A DNA stretch of 64,000 bases from Chaetoderma sp. LZ-2023a (taxonomy: Eukaryota; Mollusca; Caudofoveata; Chaetodermatida; Chaetodermatidae), in contig CM067370.1 of the NCBI GenBank assembly GCA_034401795.1, forward strand, positions 105,379,387 through 105,443,386, given 5' to 3'. Shown here piece by piece: positions 45,401 to 57,400 of this stretch. A model generated the notes under the pieces. The model was given only the letters and a program-made list of their open reading frames with translations. It ran no database searches and was not told the origin of the DNA. The position numbers and the translations under genes were made by a program. Numbering within the stretch: the stretch's first letter is position 1; the number at the start of each line of letters is the position of its first letter.

Positions 45401-48400
45401 AGGAGTTGCGTTACAATTGATTTGCACACAGAGACACGCATGCATGGCCGGTCGCACGCACACTAATCCCCACTTTTCTTAGAAAAACGTGTTGATATTG
45501 AGACTTGTATTAACCCTTTAATGGTCAAGCCGGCCAAAACCGGCCTCTGCAGTGGTCTTGAATGTCCATTTACAGGCCAAGAGAAGACTATTTTAGAAAA
45601 TTTAACACTGGAATGACTGCCTCGATAACCGAGCCGGTCACTCCAGTGGTAAATATCCAAAAAAAGTCCTCTTGACCTGCGGATGGACTGTCAATAAACA
45701 AATATTTTGATTTTCCTGACCAAATTTCACCATTAAAGGGTTAAGTACCAACGTAAGCTGCTTTGAAAAATTTAAGAGATATTCTGCCACGGCTGTACTT
45801 TGAGTATATTTCGGCTTATGGTTACTAAAGATGTGATGTAGATTTATCTCTGGTTAATGATAAACCTTTCATTGTCTACTCAACGTTAGTCTTCTAATGG
45901 TCAAGCCGGCAAAAAATGGCTTCCGTAATGGGCTATCTACATCATCTACTGGACTGGTCTTGACCAAACCTGGATAGAACATTGTCCTCGGGTGTATGGA
46001 TATGCCTAGTGATTTACAGGTAAAGTCCAGGTCACTATGACGCAATGGCACAGCATTGTCTTTCTAGATAATAACTCGAGATCAATTGGAGATATCTTTA
46101 TCAAACTTGGTTGCATTGATGCAATTGTTGGTCTGAAGAACCAAAATTATTTTGGGTAAAAAGGTGACAGTCATGGTGACTTAATTAGGAAAATTTCATT
46201 GTGTTTCCAGATGAGAACTGGAGTTTTAAAGGCAGTTCATTAAGCTTAATAGGTGAGAGGTTTGCCTTGGCAGTCAGCATAACCCTATTGATTTGGAGTT
46301 AAAAGGTCATGGTGACCCAATTAAAGAAATTGTTCTGTGTTTCTAGATAATAGCTCAAGTTCTATTACATAGAATGGATCTTCACCAAACGTTCCCTGTA
46401 TATATCTGTCTGTTGTCTCTCTGTCGCACTTATTGATTTCTGTAGACGTTATTCCCATATGCTTAGCAATATCTTGGTACATTGCTTTATTATGAACAGT
46501 TCATGTATATCAAGTTGGCATTTCAGGATGTTTCGTAAATTCTTTCATAGGGTTATATCCATGAAATAAATGAAAAATTAAGATTCTCAGTTTTCATGAC
46601 TTCTCTATGCTTTATCTTATTCAACTAAAAATTGGTACATTCCTTTATTTTGAAAAGTTACAGATCAAAACTTGATTTTCAAGATGTTTTGTCCATTTTG
46701 TATGTCATTTGATCTGTTTTTAGCTCGACTTTATGAAGTAAAACGAGCTATTGCGATACCCTGCATGTCATCCGGCGGTGGCGGACAATTTGCATTTAGC
46801 TCAACTTTTGTTTATATCTCATGTTTGATTAATCATACTGGACCCAAACTTGGGCACATGCTTCCTTATAATGACACAGCATCACACGGTGATCTTGGCG
46901 TCAAAAGGTCAAGGTGACTGGTAAAAACCTTTTTTTCAGCTTTAACATTTTCTGTTTAGCTCAGCTTTTCTGTTTATGTCCAATATTTGGTTCTAAATCA
47001 TACTGGACGCAATCTTAGATACATGCCTCCTTACAATGACACGGCATCACACAATGATGTTGAGTCAAAATGTAAAAGGTCAAGATCATTGATACACATG
47101 TCGACCGTCTGTGATTTGGTGTCCCTCCGTCAACTTTTGTTTTAAAATGCTACATATTAACCGCTTGGCGGATTTCAATCTAATTGTGCTGGAAAGGACC
47201 AATATGGTGGTAGGTTTCAGAATTTGTATTCAGAATTTAGATTGATCAATTTTTGGGTTGAAAATATTAGATTTTATGAAAAATTACCCGAAATTGTACA
47301 AAGGTTACTCATCATTAACCGCTTGATAGATTTTAACGCTAGTTGGCTGAACAAACCCTATCGCGATAGGCTTCAGAATCTCCATTCAAAATTTTAATGG
47401 TCAATCTTTTTAAAAAAAATAAAATTGTATGCAAAATGTACCGGAAATTGTTAAAATGCATCTCCTCCATAACCGTTTGATGGATTTTATTCAAATTTGG
47501 CTGCAAGAATTCTATAGTGGCAGGCTTTAGAACTACTATTCAAAATTATGTTTGGTAGCTTTTTTGTGATGACCATTTGGATTTTTAGCTCACCTGGCCA
47601 TTGTGGCCAAGTGAGATTATGCCGTGGCAACCATCTGTCTGTCCGTCCATCCGTCAACTTTTTCCTTTAAACGACTTCTCAATAACCACTGGGCCGATTT
47701 CCATTTTATTTGCCAGTAAGCATCCTTAGGGCATAGAGATCCAAGTTTGTTCAAACGAAGTTGATCGGCCAATTTGGCCGGTGGCCATCTTGGATTTTGG
47801 CCGATTTTTAGAAATGTCTTTAAAAATCTTATCAGAAACCGCTTGGGGAATACCAGCCATCTTGGATTTCGGCCAATTTTTAGAAATGTCTAAAAATCTT
47901 ATCAGAAACCGCTTGGAGAATCGATTCAAAACTAATGAAACATCATCTAGGGCAAGATTCAAAACTCATGAAATATCATCTAGGGCAAGAGTTGATCCAT
48001 GTTTGTGCAAGGGAACTTGATTGGCCAAATGGGTTGATGGCCATCTTGGATGACCTAGTTTTTGCGAAAACGACTTCTTCAGAGCCGCTGATTAGGGACG
48101 AAGGGCCATTAAATTTTGTTCAAGGGAAGGTGATCCGTCAAAAAACATGGCCGCCGTGGGGCAATCAAAATGTAGAATGTTTGGCGGCCAGTTTTGATTT
48201 TTTTTATTTGATCGATTTTGAAGCCTAAATTGGTTTTAGGCATGTTTTTGGGTATTCTGATCTCAAATTTGCCATTTTTGAAGCTGACGGATAAACGGTT
48301 TAGGGACCATCTTAGATAATTTTTCCCGCCAAAAGCTCCCATCCTAAAGTAATATGAAATTTAAAATGTCTTCTTGAGAACCACTGGACCGATTTTAATT

Positions 48401-51400
48401 ATATTTGGCAGGAACAATCCTTAGTGCATAGAGGTTCATGTTTGTTGAAATGGAGCTGATCGGCCAATTTGGCCAGCGGCCATCTTGGATTTTGGCTGAT
48501 TTTTCGAAATATTTTAAATCTCCAACCGCTTGGGGCATCAATTCAAAACTCATGAAATGTGATCTGTGAAAATAGTTGAAACAAGTTTGTTGAAGGGAAA
48601 TTGATTGGCCAGATAGTTCGGCGGCCATCTTAGGTGACCTAGTTTTTATGAAAATTACTTCTGCAGAACCGCTGAAGCGATCGGGCCTAAATTTGGGAGA
48701 TATAATTAGGCACTAATAATGTTCATTAAAGTATGTTCAAGGGGAGTTGATGCGTCAAAAAACATGGCCGGGGGTGGGCCAATCAAAATGTAGCGTGTTT
48801 GGTGGCAATATTGGATTTTTTTATTTTGATGTATTTTGAGGCCAAAATTGGTTATATATATATTTTTGGGTATTCTGATCTCAAATTTTCCATTTCTGAA
48901 ACTGTCCAATAAACGGTTTGGTGGCCATCTTGGATCAATTTCCTGCCAAAAGCTCTCATCTCATACTAAAGCAATGGGAAATTTAAAATGTCTTCTCAAA
49001 AACCGATGGGCCGATTTCAATTATATTTGGCAGGAACAATCCTTAGGGCATAGAGATTCAAGTTTGTTCAAATGATGGCGAACGTCCAATTTGGCTGGTA
49101 GCCTTCTTGTTCCATTGGTCATCTCATTTTGTTCGGTAGGTCTAGTGACTAATAATGCCAAGTGATCAATACGGGCCCCTTGGCCCTCTTGTTTTTAATT
49201 TTACAGAACCATTGAAAATGCTAAGTACTTCTTAATTAGTCTCCCGATTTCAATGAAACTTGGGGGGAATGATCCTATCACGGTAGGCTTCAATATATAT
49301 CAAACAAGAATTTTGATTGGTCAACTTCTTTGTTGGCCATCTTTGATTTTTTTTTTTAATTACCCATCATGTCTACCGCTATTTAAATGCAAATGGTTCA
49401 AATGCTAATGGTCCAGTTGAGCATTACAAGCCCTTGGAGTCGAGCTTCATGGTTGTGTTGCAACCACATTTCTGGTTGACATTTTGAAATAGGAAAATTG
49501 TCATTTTTGCTGACTTTCTCGCCATAATGATATAGCAGACATATTTTGTGAAGCAATACTTACAGAATGCATGTTTTACTTATATATTATGTCACCCGAG
49601 CTGAAAACTTGTCTTGGCCCTACTGGTTCTGCATAGTCCACCTAGTCCTCTTTCCGATATTAACCCTTTCACAGTCAAATCCTTGAAAAGGTGTATAATC
49701 TTTACGATATAAAACTTATTGTGTTGAATATTTAGAAATTAATTTGACTGGAAGCTGTTACTGCAGCAATGGCTTCCAGTTCAATTAATTTCAGAATATT
49801 CAACAGATTTCCTGTATGGTTACCTTGAAAATGAGATATGGTGAATTTCTTGGTGAACGGGTTAAGCCACTGATGCATTCATTCATTACTTCTCCTAGCA
49901 GAGATTTCTAGTTTCATTCAAAGATGAACCAGAGATCAAGTGTATCCATGTCAATAGCCTTTTGAAGGTCAAGCTGGAAAAAACTGGTCTTTGGCATGGT
50001 CTTGAGGAATGTTCATTTGCTGATCAAGAGAAGAGCATCTTTGAAATTTTTCACTGAAATGACTGGCTCGATAACCGAGCGAGTTATTCCAATGGAAGCT
50101 TTAACATGTACTCTTCTCGTTGCCTGCAAATGTACATTCAGTAAACAAACATTTAAATTTTCTTGACAAATCTTGACCAATAACAACCATCTAACCGTTG
50201 AATATGGTCAAGAAAATTTAAACTTCTCATAGAGTTGGTCCATTTGAGGACCAAGAGAAGACTATTTTGAAAATTTACCTCTGGAATGGATTACTCGGTT
50301 AGTGAACCAGTCATTCATGTGGTAAATTTTTTTAAAACTTGTCTTCATGGATATTTCTCAAGACCACTGCAAAAGCAGTTTTGCCGAGGAAATGGGTAAA
50401 GGTTCACTAACTTAGGATATTTCATTCAGATCATTGGCTGCCATTGTTATCCAGTGTTAATATTCACCATGTGTGCCATCAATTCGTGAAAGTTGTAATT
50501 CCCTGTGTCCCTTGCATCTGGCACAGTGTTCCATAATGAACACCTTGATGGTAACTTGATGTGTGTGCTCACCGTAATGTTCCTGTATTGCTGACTATGA
50601 TCTGGTAAAAACCTTTTCAACATTGAGATATTATGTTCAGCTCAACTTAGAGTAGTTCACATTTCAAACCTTCATTAAGCTTTTAATCCTCGAATTTGGT
50701 CAAGAAAATGTAAATTTTGATGCTTCTATTCCCTGCAATCTATCTGTCTCACCCATAGAATTATTATAGTATAGACTGGATGTCCACATACCTTCACTAT
50801 TGGACGAGTTATCTTGACCACCGGTGACGCGAGTTCATTAAAACGACTGCACATGTTCGGGTATCACTGACTGGCTGACGCAGGTGATCAGCTGCATATA
50901 TAGCCTCCAAAAGGGGCATAATTCTCTTTTGGTAAGTGCTAAGTTGAAAGGGTCATAGGCACTCTGCAGTTATTTATCTGTATGGTCTCACCCATACAGT
51001 TACCATCTCATTTGATATGGGACATATGGTTGACCATCTCACACAGATTGCATTTTACTATGTTGTTCTTGACCAGTGTCAGTATCAATCACAGGATATT
51101 TATTGGTCTGTGGTCTATGTCAACTCCATGGGACGTGAAGGATTTATATACTCTCAGAACCCCGATGTCCAATCTGCATGCCAAGAGATAACTGTTTGAA
51201 AATTGTCCATTGTAATGTTTGACGCGCTGACCTAGAATTTCATCTTATATTCAAAAGGTTGTGTTATATGAAAAGACTTCTACAGTTCTCATTGTTACTA
51301 TCAGGTTTGGTGATTTTTGTGTCATACCTATGTCATTAATGTCATTTTGCAGGTAACACTTTATAATTGTCATGTCAATGGAAGCCTACGCTCAAGTGAC

Positions 51401-54400
51401 TGGCCGGATCCATGAATTACATACTTTATTGTTTTCTCTCAAGTTTTTTGTATTGTGGCATTCAAATTATGCCACTCTAATCAGAGGCTTTCCTCTTAGT
51501 CAAGTTAATGCTAGCATTGCTAAATGTGTTATCTGTACTCGGTCTTAAGTTTAATTGGCTAAGAGGTCATTGTCGTCGTCGTCGTCATAATACTCTGGTC
51601 GTCCTTGAGCCTCACAGCTACAATATAGCATAGAAATAACTTAACATGTTTCCAAAACAAAATAAAACATACCCCTTGAACATTTTCAACATAATTGGTT
51701 TGGAAGACATTTAGGCAACAGTCTTCCAATCCAATTATGTTCGAAATATTCAACAGAATATTCCATACATCATTTTCAGAATTGTACGAACATGTTTATG
51801 TTTTCTATTTTGGAAACATGTTAAATTGCTTACTATCTTGTGTTGTACTATGACTCTAACTAATAAACATGATACTTTCTGTCTTGAATAGGCCAAGATG
51901 CGTGAGAAGATTAATGAAGAGCATAACACACGACTATCGTCAACAATAGATAAACTATTGACTGAATCAAATGAAAGATTACAACAACATTTAAAAGAAC
52001 GCATGCAAGCATTAGAAGACAAGAATCAATTAACGCAAGAATTAGATAGAATACGAAAAACATTAGATGAATCGCAAGGAGAAAAGGTATGTAGTTATAT
52101 TTAATGTACATGAAGTTCCTGTTTTGCCCTTTAGTGGTGAAGTCAGTCACAGACTGTGTGTGGTATGGTGGGGTAAGGGGGGGGGGGGGCAGACCAGAAA
52201 AGTTGGCAGAATTAACCAAATTTGCAGGCCTACCAGTGTTCCTATGTTTCCTATATTTTCGTATGTTTTTAGCAGTTCCTGAAAGGCCAAGTGTAAGCTT
52301 ATGCCATGGTGGCCATCCATCCGTCCGTCCGTCAAATCACTTCTCCTTAACGGTTTGACCGATTTCAACCAACTTTGGCTGGAAGCATCCTATGCTGGTA
52401 CCCTCCAGACATTTTTTCATAATTTTGATTGGTCAATTTTATGGTGAAAATCTTATTAGATATTGCGAAAAAATTTCCAGAAATTGTCAAAATGCTACTC
52501 CTCCTTAGCTACTTGACATTTTTCAACCAATTTTGGCTAGACTGATTCTAGAGTGGTAGGTTCTAGACCTTCCGATCAGAATTCTGATTCATCTATTTTT
52601 TGGGTGAAAATCTTAGATTTTATGAAAAATCTGCAGAAATGGCCAAAATGCTACTATTCCTTAGCTGCTTGACATATTTCAACCAAATTTAGCTAGATGG
52701 AGTCTACGGTGATAGGTTCTAGATCTTCTATTCAGAATTTTGGTTGATCAACTTTTTGGGTGAAGATTTGGTAGCAAAATTACCGGAAATTGTCAAAACG
52801 CTACTTCTGAACTGGTATACAGAATTTTGATTGGTAAATTTTTACCGGATATCGCTTAAAACGCTGCTTCTCATTAACTGCTTGGGCGATTTCACCCATA
52901 CTCAGATGGAATGACCCTATGGTGGCAGGCTTCAGATCTAGTATGCAGAAGATTGAGGCGTGGTGTTCTCGCGAGATCTCATGAGCTAATGGAGGTTTGT
53001 TATCAAACGGGTGCAGATTAGACCCTAAAGTACAATAGTTAGTTTCTATCGCGCAATGATAATATATAGCAATTCCCAGTTCCGAGTCCAGAAAATTTAT
53101 ATCCGAGTACTCACTCTAGTTCGCTTTTTTGTGATTGGAGGCGAATCACATGAGTTAGATCTTTTCTCAACGCCATTTCATGTCAAATTCAGGATTAATT
53201 TTGATGTAGTAATTGATCTTTATTAAAGGTGCATATTCACACCAAATTGCTTGAAAATAAAATTGTTGAAATTATCTACTTTTAGAGGCTTAAATTGTGT
53301 ACCTCAGTGTAATGAAACAAAATAAATCTTAACATAGGATGATTTCATTCTATATAAATAAATTTCATAGATTTAGTTGTAAATTTGAATTAGAGAGTCG
53401 TGCCTCTAATTCAATTTGGCAACTTAAAAAATTATATTAATTTATACGTAATGAAATCATCATTTGCCAAGATTTATTTCATTTCATTACATCTAGGCAC
53501 ACAATTTCAAGCCTCTAAGAGTATATAATTTTAACAATTTTATTTTGAACCATTCTGCTGTGAATATGCACCTTTATTGGAAATGCAATATTTAGGCGTG
53601 CCAATTTAATAATTTCACTTCCGCCATGATGTTTTCGAAGTATACATTAAACATAGTCGTAAGGCGGTGCGAATTTGTACCATGCGAAAATGAGTTCGAT
53701 GTATTTTTTAATCTTTTTTTTTACGAAGCTTGAGACCAAAAGAATGTGCTCAAAGAATGTACTCTATTATAGGACGCGCAACCCCCTTCCTAGAACATGT
53801 AATATGACAAAAGACTGCGTTCTTTAGTCGCGATTTAATGGTACGACCCTAAATCATGAACATGGAAGCATCTAACCCTTTAACCAGTAAATTTGTTTTC
53901 TCATAGAAAATGTCCATTTGCAGCCCAAGAGAAAACTATTTTAGAAAATTTACCATGAATGACTGGCTCGGTTATCGAGCCAGTCATTCCAGTGGTAAAT
54001 TTTCAAAAATAGTATTCTCTTTGTCTGCAAATGGACATTTCTCAAGACCACTGCGGAAGCCTTTTTTGGCTGATCATATGAGTGTTAAAGGGTTAAGTGG
54101 GAAAATTCCTTTATTTTCTATATTTTTTCAGAGGTTTCTCCTATAATTTTCCAAATTTCTTCTTTTTGCTGAGAATGGGTTGTAGGCCTGAATTTGGTAT
54201 ATGACTTACTCATATGATTGCGAGGCGATGCGTACATTAGGCTCTGCCCTCAGGGTTGGAGTGGTGGTGGATGGATTGGAGAGATGGACAGGGGTGAAGA
54301 AAGCCAAAGATGGCATAATTCAACCAAATTGTTTGTGAGATACCCATATGATTGCGGAGAGTAAGGCCCGCTTTCCATGTAAGCCTTTCTACGCGCTTTT

Positions 54401-57400
54401 CTGCCAGCAGAAAAGTCTATCTAATGCATTTAGATAGAACCATTTTCACTTGAGCGGTTTCAGCGTGCTGAAACTCTCGCGCCGAAAAACCCGTCGCTCT
54501 GCGAGCAACTTTTCTGGCCACTTTTCTGAGAGCAGAAAACTCGGTCTAGTGCATTTAGATAGAACCATTTCCATGGGAGCGTATCTATGCAGCGGGTACA
54601 AGCCCGTGTTGTGCATGTTGATCTTGTGCGCATGCATGTTGCCTTATAAGCAGGTTATTTTGCAATATTGACTTTGAACACTATGCAAATATAATAATGA
54701 TGCCATGCAACAGCCATTTTCTTTTGTATTATTTGCACAAGAGACAAAGAACTCGCATTCGTATGATGCAGATAATGCAGTTGACACAGATTTAGGGTGC
54801 AGATATTGTTCTGCCAGATCATTTAACTGGTGTTTTTGAAAGCTCAGCTTCAGGACCTAGCCTTTGCACTTTTGCGACATGACACATGTAGTGTGTAGGA
54901 AAGCAAAAATTGATCAAAGATATGCTGAACTAGAACCTGAAATTTGCTTGCCTACACTAGGAAAACAGCCTGGTAAACACGCCCGCATGGAAATAGACAA
55001 ACCCGCGAACAGAAAAGTGTGCGAGAACACGCGAGCAGAAAAGCTCATATGGAAAGTGGGCCTAAGACAACTTCAGATAGAGTACGATATATATACATTA
55101 TGAACTGCTTTTAATTAAGGTATTGCCTGTGAGGCTTACAGGCACCTAGATTATACTATAAAATTATACATATCTCTAATGCTTGTACATATAATAAAGC
55201 GTGCAAAAAAGCCCAGAAACACCAAATGTCACCAATTAACCCTTTAACTCTCGAATTTGTTCAAGAAAATTTCAATTTTTTTTCATAGATGTCCATTTGC
55301 AGACCAAGAGACTATTTTTGAAAATTTACCACTGGAATGACTGGCTCGCTTATCGAGCCAGTCAGTCCAGTGGTAAATTTTCAAAAATAGTCTTGGTCTG
55401 CAAATGGACATTTCTCAAGTGCACTGCAGAACTTGTTTTTGGCTGATGTGAGTTAAAAGGGTTAAGAGGATGCGAAGCTGAGTTTGAGAGAGAGTGGAGG
55501 GATGGAGAGAGAGAGAGAGAGTTGAGTTCTAATTTAACAAAAAAACACTTATGTTTTTCCTTTTTCAGCAAAGAATATATGAAGACTTTCAAAAAAATAA
55601 GAAAGAAATGGAATCTCTAAAAATACAAGTGGAATCGCAATTCAGGTTAGTTCTACCTAACCATTGTCATACTGAATATCATACATTCATAATCTGGGCT
55701 CAAAGCAATCTAACTAAAAAAAACCGCACAGTGTTTTGAAAGCAATTTATCTTTAAAGTCATTGCTTCCTGGGGAAGTACTGATATTTCAGTCAAATTGT
55801 TTTGAAACTAATCATCAATGTTTGAATATCATCTTTGAGATGTAATGAAGTAAAAAATAGGCTTTGAGTTGTTGATTGATTATTGGTTTCTGAATTTCAT
55901 CCTGCATCAATACATCGAATGCTTGAATGGAAAACCTTCATGTCCTCTGACATTTGTAGCCCTTTGTCTTCGGTTTATTAACACATTCAGACAATACAGT
56001 CACTGCGTCATAGAGATACAAAAACATTGCTCAGAAGGTAAGGTCATATGTAATAAACATCCCGAGACAGTCACATTTGCTGCTGAATTTCTAATGTCAA
56101 TCATTCCAGTCTTAGTGAGGGGGGTGGGGGAGGGCCGACAAAGATTTGACCGTTTAAGAAGATGTTTAACTGTCTGACTGCTGCAAGCTGCCAGACAATA
56201 ATTTCAATGGGTAATAACTCTGAACCTCCTGAATATTTTTTAATGCAATTTGACTTTCAGTCAAATTGTTTTCAAAATATTTAGCAGATCCAGAGATAAA
56301 CCTCATCGAAAATGTAATCTGCAGAAATTCAGCAGGCAAACAGTTAAATAGATTTCTTTCCGGAGCAATACACATTGTACTTTAACCCTTTAATGGCTAA
56401 GCGACATCCAAACTGGTTTCTGCAGTGTTCTTGAGAAATGTCCATTTACAGTCTAAGAAATGAAAATTTTAGAGAATTCACCATTGGAATGGCTGGCTTG
56501 ATAACAGCCAGTCATTCTAGTGGTGAATTTGAAAAAAAATAACCTTGTAGCCTACAAATAGAGGTTCACTAAGTAAACAATAAACAATTTAGTCTCATGG
56601 CCAATCTTGACTATTGACGCTTAACCCTTTAACCATAAAATTTATTCAAGAAAATTTTAATTTTCTCAGAAAATGTCCATTTGCAGACCAAGTAAAGAGT
56701 ATTTGTGGTAAGCTTTAAAAAATAGTCTTCGCTTGGTCTGCAAATGAACATCTCTCAAGACCCATGCAGAAGCTGTCTTTGACTGACATGAGTATTACTG
56801 GGTTAAAACAGCCTGCATGGAATGTCACTGGCTTTTAACAAATTTGGTGCAGGGGTACCTCATGGCAAGGCCTCACTTGTAAAATATATTTCACAAAATC
56901 TATCTATACCCACCAGAGTTATTTCTTCTGAGAAACTTAATATTCATCAAACATTTGGTTTTGTATTTGATGAGGCCCAACCAAATAATACACTATTAAT
57001 ATTTCCTATTAAATAACCCCCAAACTCATTTGTGTAGTAATTCATTTTTGCCATTTCCATTATGGGTGGTGTAGTGATATCTTTTATCATGTTTTGGCGC
57101 AAATTTAAAGGTGAAAGCATCATAAAAAAACAATGAGAATTCAATAAATTCTACATTCTAACCATTCCAGGTTGGTCAGCAAACATGGCAATCATTATTG
57201 CAGGTACATCGGGAACACAAATCTGCACAAATATTTTAGGCCTAATTTTAAGTGATTGTGCTGAGGACGATGTAAACAGTACTGGTCTTCTAGCTTTTTG
57301 ATTGTTCAGGATTAGAGTTAATATTTAAACTAGATTTGCTTTGTACGCATATTTGAACCGATTTATACACCTTGAACCCTGAATTCCCAGAATTCCAATT

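Noticed and set aside
51017-51199. Possible extra liprin exon before exon D
   Set aside because: Exon C and exon D join exactly as in the family; the frame has no matching splice sites or coiled-coil pattern.
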